A stretch of 64,000 nt of DNA, taken from Limnomonas spitsbergensis. Lineage: Eukaryota > Chlorophyta > Chlorophyceae > Chlamydomonadales. The number at the start of each line of letters is the position of its first letter. Positions within the stretch are counted from its first letter, which is position 1. Under the pieces are notes generated by a model, which did no database searches, was not told the origin of the DNA, and worked only from the letters and a program-made list of their open reading frames with translations. Position numbers and translations under genes: made by a program. This document shows, piece after piece, positions 24,701 to 36,700 of the stretch. The stretch spans positions 4,517,501 to 4,581,500 of the forward strand of contig JAYJMM010000114.1 of assembly GCA_037349105.1 (NCBI GenBank). The letters run 5' to 3'.

Positions 24701-27700
24701 AAAACCCTAACCCATCAACTCCTACCTGAGGGTGCATGCGGTGTTGTATTATGCCCAATGCCATGCGGGGGGAGCCAAGTCTTGCTTGATTCCCAAACCC
24801 CAAACCCCAAACCCTAAACCGTAAAAACTAAAACAAAAAACTAACCCATCAACTCCTACCTGAGGGTGCATGCGGTTTTGTATGCCCAATGCCATGCGGG
24901 GGGGAGCCAAGTCTTGCTTGATTCCCAAACCCCAAACCCCAAACCCTAAACCGGAAAAACTAAACCCTAACCCCTCAACTCCTACCTGAGGGCGCATGCG
25001 ATGTTGTACGCCCACTGCTATGTGGGGGAAGCCAAGTATTGCTTGTTTCCTGAACCTTAAACCCTCATACCCTTAAACCCTAACCCCTAAACCCCTACCT
25101 GGGGGTGCATGCGGTGTTCTACGCCCACTGCCATGTGGAGGAAGCCAAATGTTGCTTGTTTTCTTAACCCTAAACCCTAAAATTTTTAAATTAAACCCTA
25201 AACCCTCAACTCCTACCTAAGGGTGCATGCGGTATTGTATGCCCAATGCCATGTGGGGGAAGCCAAGTCTTGCTTGTTTCCTTAACCTTAAACCACAACC
25301 CCTGAACTCCTACCTGGGGGTGCATGCGGTGTTGAACGCCCAGTGTTACGTGTGGAAAGCCAGCCATGACCAGGCGCTCAAAGAGAGAGACATTGAGGTC
25401 GTGGCCGTGGCCCGACTGCACCGACAGCGGCCAGCTCTCCACCTTGGGGCGCAACTGCTTGTGGTCACCAATCTACAGAGTATGTGCAATGCGGCGCAGT
25501 TGAGCCTTTCAACAACGTTTATATACGGTAGTTTGTTTTGTTGCTTTAGGGCGCAGCAGCTTGGGGTCACCAATCTACAGAGGCATGTGCAATAATGCAT
25601 TGATGCGGCGCACGTGTGCCTTTAAACAATGTTTTGTTTTGTTGCTTTGGGGCGCAGCTGCTTGGGGTCGTCCGATCTACAGAGCATGTGCAATGCGGCG
25701 CACATGAGCCTTCCAATAACGTTTATGTAGTTTGTTTTGTTGCTTTGGGGCACAGCAGCTTGAAGTCGCTGATCTACAAAGAATGTTTAGAAAGCAAGGA
25801 TGCAGAAGCTGGGCATTGGCTGGGCTGCCGAAACGTGGGCCTTATAATGATGTTTTTGTTGTTTTCTTTGGGGTGCAGCTGCTTGTGGTCAGCGATCGAA
25901 AGAGCATGTGCAGGAAGGAAGGCAGCAGAGGCTAGGCTGAACGAATGGAATGCTGACACGTGAGCATTCAAACGATGTATTTTTGTTATTTGCGTTGGGG
26001 TGCGGCTGCCTGCGGTCAACACGATCTACATAACATGTGTGCCACATAGCATACATATAGGTATAGGTTTGGAGAATCCAAGGAATGCTGACACTGTTTA
26101 GTTTCACGGAAGCTCGATACGGCAAGATTTGACACGATATGACACAGGTTTGACCAGATAGGATAATTCATCACCAAGGTAGCAAGAAGGGGGGCTGTTG
26201 GTTGCAAGGCATCAGCCCCAGCAGCCGGGGGTGGATGAGCGGCAGAGCCATGGTAGCAAGAAAGGGCACAAAATCGGCACAATACGGCACAGGTCGAGCC
26301 GAATTGTGCTAACATATCCGGCGGCCACGGTTTGTTTTACGACGTGATATGCTGTTGCCTGATCATATCATGATATAAGGCATCACAAAACTCAGATAGA
26401 TTGAATAACCCACCGGTATAATAGAGGCTATCATAAAAATAAAACTGAGTGTTGACCAAGGTATTGACTCGATTTTGCTACAGAGCGTGCGTCCGAGTTT
26501 GTTTCAAACTGCACGCCAGGTCATGTTCTGGAGTCCGCCAAGTGGCCTCACCACTGAGCGAAAGGGGACCAATGCTTGACTGGTGGCCGGGGCAGCAGGA
26601 CTAGCGGCATCCGCCCCACACCCCTTGGCCACAGAACGTCATGTAGCTGCATTGTAGCTCAAGCGCTTTGAAAGGAACAGCTTAAATTTGTATGACGTGC
26701 TGGTAGTCATTGACTTGCTACCGCAGTCTCATCGCATGCCACCCTAAACCCTAAAAATGTACTCTAAACCCTTACCCTTAACACTTATCCTTGCTCGCAG
26801 CCCTTACCCTTAGTCTCAACCCTTACCCTGAACCCTTACCCTAAACCCTTACCCTGAGCCCTTACCCTGAGCCCGAACCTACCATAATGAGCTGCTTGGT
26901 TTTGGGGCTGAGGCTGGTCAATGCATGGGACTCATGCAACTCCCCCGCCTCCTCCACCATGACTATGGTGGGTGCCACACTGGCGTTCTGAAGCATGTCC
27001 TTGTACTTTGCAGCGCCTGCAGCAAACCAAATCAGACCGTGTTTGAATATTGCACAGCGCTGAAGCAGCTGGGTAGAAGGCGGGTGCCACACTGGCCTTC
27101 TGAAGCATGCCCTCGTACTTTGAAGCACCTGCAGCAAACCGAAGCAGACAATGTTTGAAAATTGCAGTGCCGAAGCAGCTGGGTAGAAGGTGGGTGCCAT
27201 ACTGGCCTTCTGAAGCATGCCCTCGTACTTTGAAGCACCTGCAGCAAACCGAAGCAGACAATGTTTGAAAATTGCAGTGCCGAAGCAGCTGGGTAGAAGG
27301 TGGGTGCCACACTGGCGTTCTGAAGCATGTCCTTGTACTTTGCAGCGCCTGCAGCAAACCAAATCAGACCGTGTTTATATAATGCAGTGCTGAAGCAGCT
27401 GGGTAGAAGGTGGGTGCCACACTGGCAATCTACATGAGGTCCTTGTCGCTGCGGCGCCTTCAATAATATGATTCATACCATGGATTCAAAATTGCACAGC
27501 GCTGAAGCAGCTGGGCAGAAGTCGGGTACCACCCTGAAGACATGCATCAGGTCCTTGTACTTCGCGGTACCAGCGACAATGGAAATCGTACCATGAAAAT
27601 TGTTTAGCGCTGAAGCAGCTGTCTAGTAGACGGGTTCCTCTCTCTGGGGATCTGCCGTCCCGGGTCCTTTTACTTTGTGGTACCAGCAGCTTGCGTTGAA

Positions 27701-30700
27701 TGTTTGTAAACCAGGCAAGGATTTGAGATTGTGGCAGGATTAAAGCAGACGGTGCGTGGAAGGTGGGTAGAAGGTGTGTGGAAGGTGTGTGGAGGGTGGG
27801 TAGAAGGTGGGTAGAAGGTGGGTAGAAGTTGGGTAGAAGGTGCCTGTCGGTCCAAGCACTGAAACAGGTCATATGAGTCACCCTGCTTATGTTTGAGTGC
27901 ACACCAGACACCACACTTTGGCGTGCTGCCACCACTGGGCTGCTTGGGACCCAGAATCGACCGGCCCAGGGCTGGCAGTCCGAGCAGCAGGCCCCTCCCA
28001 CCCCCACCCGCCAGGCCCCCATGCCTTGCCTGTCGTGGTACAGCCGATGACGCGTGCCCCTGCCAGCGTGGCCAGCTCCGAGGTGCTGTGCAAGACCCGC
28101 ATCTCGTCCTGTGCCTCCTTGCACCTGATCAAACAGGCGTGGGGGGGAGGTGGTCGCCACGGAGGTGTGGAAATCAGGAGGATGAAGTGAGGAACACGCA
28201 TCCAGGGGGTCATGCATGTCAAAAGCTTGATCTCAGTGTGTCAATATTTTATGATTCCACCCAGGGAAAGGTGTCTGTCAAAAGGATGATCCCAGTACGT
28301 CAAAAATATGATTCCACTCAGTTTTAGGTGTCTGTCAAAAGCATGGTTCAAGTGTGTCAAAATGATGTTTCGAGTCTGTCAAACGATCCGACAGAAGGAT
28401 GATTGGAGTGCATAAAAAGTATGATTTTAGGATGCCAAAAGTATGATTCAAGTATCTGTCATAAGTGTGACTCAAGCTTGTCAGAAGGAGGGTTCAAGTA
28501 TCAGTCATAAGTGTGATTCAAGTACGCGTAAAAGTTTGATTGAAGCCTGTCAAAAGCACGATTCAAACCTATCTCTAAACACAATCTGACAAAAGGCATA
28601 TGCAACAACCCCTGTCTCTTGCTCATTCGGTTGGCCATAGCTTTAAGACACATCATATTTGTAGTAAGAGATACAGCCAATGGCTTATGGGGCCTGGAAC
28701 CCTAAACCCTAAACCACTTCGAACACTTCAATGAGTATGTGAAGGTTTGACAGGCCAGCGGGCCACCAAATTTGATTTGATTTCACAAAGTCTGAACCCT
28801 AAACCTTCAAATAGGACAGGATTTCACACAGTTTTAACCCTAAACCCTAAACCCTAAAATATGACAGGATTTTCACATAGTGTAAACCCAAAACCCTAAA
28901 CGACGACAGGATTTTCACATAGTCTAAACCCTAAACCCTAAAGCCATAACTCCTAACTAGGTCAGGTACCTGTGAACCAGTTTGAGCACAAAATAAAATA
29001 GGACAGCGAGCGGAACTGGGATGCAAACGTAGGCAAGACAAACAAAGAAGGAACGGTCAAGAAGAAAGAAGAGTTCGACTAGCTCAAAAAGTGTGATGCC
29101 ACGTATCTCTCCAAGACGGGCCAGGCCTGAAGCGATGATTGTCTCGGGGTCGCAGTCGACCCTAAAAGCGCTATGACCTCTTCCGCCAAACCCTGGAAAA
29201 CCTCATCGAATTCTGGAGCACTAAGGCTACTGACGACGTTCGTAAAAACAGTGACCCCAGCAAGAAATAACAAAATAAATTACCGGTAGGACAGCGAGCA
29301 GGAAAAGCAGTGAACCCAGCAAGACAATAACAAGCAAGCGTCGGCGTTGCCCCTATCTTGCAGATCCTTCATCGGAGTTGAAAACATGACAGGCAGAGAT
29401 CATTGTTATAATGAAATAAATTTGAAACGTGACGGTCAGAGATCTTGGCAGAAATCATTGCTAGAATATACATCTTCAAAATATATTCCAAGCCCCACCT
29501 GAGAATGGCGGAGGCGAGGTCCGAGCACCACCTGGGGATGATGGGAGGCAGCAGAAGCAGAGGTTTCAAATTCAAATTCAAAATCGAAGCTTCAGATGCT
29601 TAGACATCAAACGACTAACCAAGGCATCCGTAATAAAGAAAGGGGAATGTGGAAACACTTCAAAGCAATAACTGGCTTCCACTCTGAACACACCCAGCAG
29701 CAAACAGCAACATCCAGCATCAACCAGCAACAACCAGCAACAACCATCACCATCCACCAACCTCCAGCAACATCCAGCAACAACCAGCAACAACCAGCAA
29801 CAACCAGCAACAACCAGCAACAACCAGCAACAACCAGCAACATCCAGCAACATCGAGCAACATCCAGCAGCATCCAGCAACATCCAGCAACATCCAGCAA
29901 CATCCAGCAACATCCAGCAACACCCAGCAACATCCAGCAACAACCAGCAACATCCAGCAACAACCAGCAACAACCAGCAACATCCAGCAACAACCAGCAA
30001 CATCCAGCAACATCCAGCAACAACCAGCAACATCCAGCAACATCCACCAACCTCCAGCAACATCCAGCAACATCCAGCAACGACCAGCAACTACTAGCAA
30101 CAACCAGCAACAACCAGCATCAACCAGCAACAACCAGCAACATCCAGCAACATCCAACAACATCCAGCAACATCCAGCAACAACCAGCAACATCCAGCAA
30201 CATCCAGCAACATCCAGCAACAACCAGCAACGAGTAGCAACAACCAGCAACAACCAGCAACATCCAGCAAGACCCAGAAACATCCAGCAACCACCAGCAA
30301 CCACCAGTAAAAACCAACAACGACAACACACAGCAACATCCAGCAACAACCAGCAACAGCCACCAACAGTATGCAACAACCAGCAACATCCAGTAACAAC
30401 CAGCAACAACCAGCAACAACCAGCAACATCCAGCAACATCCAGCAACAATCAGCTTCAACCAGCAAGGACAACATCCAGCAATATCCAGCAACAAGCAGC
30501 AACAACCAGCAACATCCAGCAACATCCAACAACAACCAGCAACAACCAGCAACAACCAGCAGCAAACAGCAACATCCAGCAACATCCAACAACAACCAGC
30601 AACAACCAGCAACAACCAGCAGCAAACAGCAACATCCAGCAACAACCAGCAACATCCAGCAACAACCACCAACCTCCAGCAACCTCCAGCAACCTCCAGC

Positions 30701-33700
30701 AACAACCAGCAACATCCAGCAACATCCAGCAACATCCAGCAACATCCAGCAACATCCAGCAACATCCAGCAACATCCAGCAACATCCAGCAACAACCAGC
30801 AACATCCAGCAACATCCAGCAACATCCAGCAACATCCAGCGGCAACCAGCAACAGCCAGCAACATCCAGCAACAACCAGCAACATCCAGCAACAACCAGC
30901 AACAACCAGCAACGACAACATCCAGCAACATCCAGCAACATCCAGCAACAACAAGCAATAACCAGCATCAACCAGCAACAACCAGCAACGACAACATCCA
31001 GCAACATCCAGCAACATCCAGCAACACCCAGCAAGGACAACATCCAGCAACATAAAGCGATATCCAGCAACATCCAGCAACATCCAGCAACATCCAGCAA
31101 CACCCAGCAATGACAACATCCAGCAACATCCAGCAACATCCAGCAACAACCAGCAACGACAACATCCAGCAACATCCAGCAACAGCTTTTTTTGGTCGTT
31201 TTAACCTTAACATTTTCCAGATACCCACATCATCCCACACCCGACCTAATCACCCACCCACCCTCCTTTCGATCACGCACCTCTCTCTCAGCCCACCCAT
31301 CCACTTAACGGCGAGCTGCAATCTTTCATCCATAGGAAGCGCCCAGATGTCGCCCAGAGGCTCCTCATCGTACCCTCCCTCCTCTCCCCCGTCCTCTCCC
31401 TCTTCGCATTCCCCCTCCGCCCCGGTGTCTTCTCCGCCTTCGTAGCCCTCGTCCTCTCCTCCGTCCTCTCCTCCGTCTTCTCCACCCCGGTCGTCTCCCC
31501 CTCCCCCCTCGTTTCGCGGCACCTTGATCCGCCTCCAGACCATGGCTTGAGACAGCAGCATCGCCTGCTTGCACAGAGCAGCGCATGTACAATAAATGCT
31601 GGATCACATCATTATGGTAGTAAGATGCATTATCGTCAAGGCGTCGCAATAAGATGCATCGCCCCCGCCTCCAGACCATGGCTTGAAACAGCAGCATCGC
31701 CTGTCCTGGTACCGAGAGGCGCATGCATGAGATGTGCAAATTCCCATTATTAGTGAGATTTATCATAATTAAGATGTACCGATATGGACAACTTGTATTA
31801 TTAAGAGGATGCATCGCCCCCGCCTCTACAACATGGCTCAAGATACCAGCAAGGCCTGCACGCACAGAGCGGTGCACACGCACGGGAAGTACAAATGTCC
31901 ACAATTAGTAACGTATTAAATCAGTGCAAATTCCAATTATTTGTTGTAAACATGTGTAACGCCTGCCTGCTTTGATGAGCAAGGACGGGAATTCGTAATC
32001 CAGTTGCGTTACCGGTTTCAAGGTGTGACCATCCTCGCGAGCATGTACCTCTGCTTCCTAAACCCTTTACCCTAAACCCTAAACCCTGACCCATCAAACC
32101 TGCTTCCGGCAGCCAGTGCAGCAGTGGTCTCTGTAAGTAAAATATACAAATCTAATCACCTACCGTAAAGTAAATAATACACAAATCATAAATACCGGTA
32201 ACAAAGCAAAAAATAAAGAACCTGCCATTGCATATAATACAATTGTACACCGGTATCAATTGTACACCGGTATCAATTGTACACCGGTATCAATTGAGTA
32301 TCAATCTAGCCTGCACCAAACTAACCTCACAGCGCTGTCGGACTGCCAGGGAACACACCTTGCTCCACCTACGGCCAGTGGCCGGGTTGTAGCTGAAGTG
32401 TAGCTGAAGCGTGACTGGAGTGTGTAGCCAAAGTGTACCTGACATGTACCTGAAATATACCTGAAGTGAAGCTATAGTATGTAGCTGAGATGTAGCTGGA
32501 ATGTAGCTGAACTTAAGCTGTAGTGCACCTGCGATGTAGCTGAAGCGACCGGACATTGCTGCGCAGTGAGTAGCCTCTCACCTGCGCCTCTGGGTACGGA
32601 CGTGTGGTTCGGGTGGGAGTGGCATAAGAAGACCGCCGGCGCTTGCGCTTTTTCTTGGATTCTGGCCGGTCCCCAACGTCGCTGTTGCCACCCGATTTGA
32701 CAATGGACAGCTCCGTCATGGTATGCCTGACCACGTGGGCGACGAGCAGTGGGTGAGGAGCAGCTTAAATCGGCACTGGGTACGATTTGTACCAAAACAC
32801 CCTAAACCCTCCTCCCCCCTAGACCCTTTACCCTAAACCCTCCTCCCCCCTAGACCCTTTACCCTAAACCCTCCTCCCCCCTAGACCCTTTACCCTAAAC
32901 CCTCCTCCCCGTAGACCCTTTACCCTAAACCCTCCTCCCCCCTAGACCCTTTACCCTAAACCCTCCTCCCCCTAGACCCTTTACCCCCCCCCTCCCTATA
33001 CCATTTACCCCCCCCCCCCCCCTAGACCCTTTACCCTATACCCTCCCCCCTAGACCCTGAAAAGAACATCACTCACGCACCCCTAGACCTGGAACGTCCA
33101 TGTCCTTTCGTTCGTTCTTCACAGTAATTGATAACGATGTTAAGGACAGTAAAAGGATACGCCACCCCGACAGCCACGACCTCCACACCGCCGCACTGTT
33201 TCCTGAACCCGCACGCCACTGTCCGGCGTGGTTTCCTATATTTGAAATAAGGAACGCATCGCTCACGGAACCCTACACCTGGAACGCCAGTATCCTGCCG
33301 CTCGTTCGTATAGAAACATGAGAGAGATGTGAAGAAAGCGGAAGATTACTAACCCCGACAGCCATGGCTTCCACACCGCCAAACTCCTTCCTCTACCCTG
33401 ACGCCACTGTCGGGCGCAAAGTGAACTGTGTTGAGAAGTTTCTACAGTCCAACAGAGCACCACATTTTACAGTCCAACAGAGGGGATCACAGGGCGCGTA
33501 CTTTTGTTACTCTAACATTAGGCATGCATCGCTCACGCACCCCGACAGCCACCATTTCCACACCGCCGACTCGTTGCCGGAGACCTGCGCGATCTGCTCG
33601 ATGGCCTCGCCGACCTCCTCATACAGGTACGGACGGATCAGGCTCCACAAGTCCAGCACATCCAGCGGGTGGGTTGCCGGCAGCGGCGGCGGCGGCGGAT

Positions 33701-36700
33701 ACGGGACACTTGACAAGCCCGGCGGCGGCAGCGGCGGCGGCGGCGGCGGCGGGAAGGGACCGCTCGGCGTGTCAGGCGGCGGAGGTGGCGGGAGCGCACC
33801 GCTCTGCTCGCCCAGCCGCGGCGGTGGCGGTGGGTATGGGCCGTTCTGCTTGCCACGATTCTCACCAAGGCCAGCCATGCCGCCACCTCCCCCGCTGTTT
33901 CCAGCGCCACTACCGCCGCCTCCGCTGCCGTTGCTGTTGCCGCCATTGCCGGTGTTGTTGCCTCCCCCGCCGCCGTTGTAGCCGCTGCCGCCGTTGTAGC
34001 CGCTGCCGCCGTTGCTGTTGTTACCGGCCTTAGGTGGGTCGTGCCAGGCCTGCATGCCGGCCTTGCGTGCGGTGCCGGGGGACGTGGAAAGAAGCAGCTT
34101 CTCAATTTCCTGGATCTGAAGAGGAAGGTCGGTATGGACACAGCGGGTGAGTGGTGCTAGGGGGTGCGGTGAGTGGTGCTAGGGGGTGCGGTGAGTGGTG
34201 CTAGGGGGTGTGGTGAGTGGTGCTAGGGGGTGCGGTGAGTGGTGATAGGGGTGCGGTGAGTGGTGATAGGGGATGCGGTGAGTGGTGCTAGGGGGTGCGG
34301 TGAGTGGTGCTTGGTGGTGTGGTGAGTGGTGCTAGGGGGTGCGGTGAGTGGTGCTAGGGGTGTGGTGAGTGGTGCTAGGGGGTGCGGTGAGTGGTGCTAG
34401 GGGGTGCGGTGAGTGGTGCTAGGGGGTGCGGTGAGTGGTGCTAGGGGGTGTGGTGAGTGGTGCTAGGGGGTGCGGTGCGTGGTGATAGGGGTGCGGTGAG
34501 TGGTGATAGGGGTGCGGTGCGTGGTGCTAGGGGGTGCGGTGAGTGGTGATAGGGGGTGCGGTGAGTGGTGCTAGGGGTGCGGTGAGTGGTGCTAGGGGGT
34601 GCGGTGAGTGGTGCTAGGGGGTGTGGTGAGTGGTGATAGGGGTGCGGTGAGTGGTGCTAGGGGGTGCGGTGAGTGGTGCTAGGGGTGCGGTGAGTGGTGA
34701 TAGGGGTGCGGTGAGTGGTGATAGGGGGTGCGGTGCGTGGTGATAGGGGTGCGGTGAGTGGTGCTAGGTAGTGCGGTGAGTGGTGCTAGGTTGAAGAGGT
34801 AGGTCGGGCTGACTTGGGTAAGGGTTGGGTTAATGAAATTTTGAGTTCAGGGTTACGGGTGAGGGGATAGGAATAGGGTTTGGAGTTCCTTTAGGGGTCC
34901 AGAGTTAAGGGTTCATTATGAGAGGTTGAGGGTAAGGAATTGAAATTGGGTGCTTAAGCCTGGATAGAGCTGCTGTGGGTCGAGCGGTTCTCATGCCTCC
35001 TACTTTGGCGGAGGAGTAGTATTTCTTTCTTTCTTTCTTTCTTTGGGGCTCAGGGTTTAATGATAAGAGTGGAATCGACGGCCCTGGATTTGATGTAAGT
35101 CGGGTTGGGTCGCAGACCATGTGTGATTTTAATTTCTGTGTACCACTTCGCAGTGTACGCACTGGACCGTGTACCGTCCAAAAGGAGCCCTGCCTGGGAC
35201 TGCACCTGCGTCTTGGTCGAGCGCTCCACATCCCGGAGGCATGCCATCCGCCTGGCCTCGTTCATGGGCAGGGCGACCCTGCGCCCTTGGTTGGCAGAGC
35301 CCATGACGCTGAACAGGTTGTACTGCTCTAGCCTCTGGCTCTTGCTGCGGCCGCCGATGCGGATGACGCTCGTCACACCCTGAAAGGCGTTTTGGGTTAT
35401 AACAGTTAAGGGTTTAGGGCTTTGGGTCACACTTTGAAAAAGCACAATCGGTGCAGCAGGAGGTCAGGTAATCTGGCACCCGATAGTTCAGCACCGCACC
35501 AGTTGGCCATACAATGCTTTTGAATTCGAATTCGAATGTAACTGAATGTGATTAACGGGGAAAGTCCAATCGCTTTGAATCGACCACGGGTCACTTCCCA
35601 TTTCTGCATTTCGTGTCCCACCTTGTCGAGCAGCGCCTCCAGGAACTGATCGAGCGCATGGTTTGTGTAGCAGACGCACAAGAGAGTCTCCTGGGAGCAG
35701 CGCACAATCGCCTCGGCAACCAGGGCGCCGACGTACGTCTTGCCTGTGAAGTGCAGGCAAGATTCATGAAGCGCCCAGGGTCTTGAAACAGGGCCCATGC
35801 ATGACGCCCCATGGTTAAAAGGCCAAGAAGGTAAAAACAAATTAGTTTTCCTGTTTTTAGAATAAACAATGGCCCGTGCATGACGGCCCGTGCATGACGC
35901 CCATGCATGACGCCGATGCAGGAGGTCCCATGCAGGAAGACCCATGCATGAGATCCCATGCAGGAAGACCCATGGATGAAGACACATGCAAGAGGCGCCA
36001 TGCATGAGGTCCCATGCAGAAGGTCCCATGCAGGAGGGCACATGCAGTAGTTCCCATGCAGTAGTTCCCATGCAAGAGGTCTCATGCATGAGAAGCCATG
36101 CAGGAGGTCCGAAGCACAAAGCCTTATGGAGGAGGACTTATTCAAGAGGTCACATGCATGAGGTCACATACAGGAGGCCCAATGCAGAGGGACTTATGCA
36201 GGAGGTCACTTGCGGGAACACCCATGCATGAGGTCCTATGCACGAGGCCCCAGACAGGAGGTCCCATGCAGGAGGTCCCATGCAGGAGGTCCCATGCACG
36301 ATGACTAATGCAGGAGGGAGCATGGACTGGACTCACCAGTGCCAGGCAGACCCTTAACCCTAAACTCTAAACCCTAAACCCCAAACCCTAAACCCTAGAC
36401 TCAACGGTGCCAGGCGGACCCTAAACCATAAACCCGAGCCCCTAAACCATAGACTCACCGGTGCTAGACGGACTTCAGACCATAAACCCTAACCCTAGAC
36501 TCACCGGTGCCAGGCAGACCCTAAACCCTAAACCCTAAACCCTAAACCCTAAACTCACCGGTGCCAGGCAGAGCCAAAACCCTTAACCTTCAACCCTAGA
36601 CTCATCGGTGCCAGGCAGACCCAAAACCCTAAACCATAACCCGTAGACTCACCGGTGCCAGGCAGGCCCAAAACGCTAAACCCTAAACCCTAGATTAACC

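Noticed and set aside
29079..29273. Extra exon VVSSLSAPEFDEVFQGLAEE in intron 15
   Set aside because: Exons 15 and 16 join in phase to give LRERCKEAQDE without it, and no in-phase splice pair was found; left as an open question.
29747..31182. 403- and 362-codon minus ORFs of GCCWMLLDVA repeats (apparently membrane-like)
   Set aside because: Pure repeat translation of the 10-bp CCAGCAACAT array; hydrophobicity is incidental.
33428..34141. Ala/Arg/Pro-rich plus and minus ORFs over exon 13
   Set aside because: Alternative frames of the Gly/Pro-rich exon 13; only the IQEIEKLL frame has fitting splice sites.
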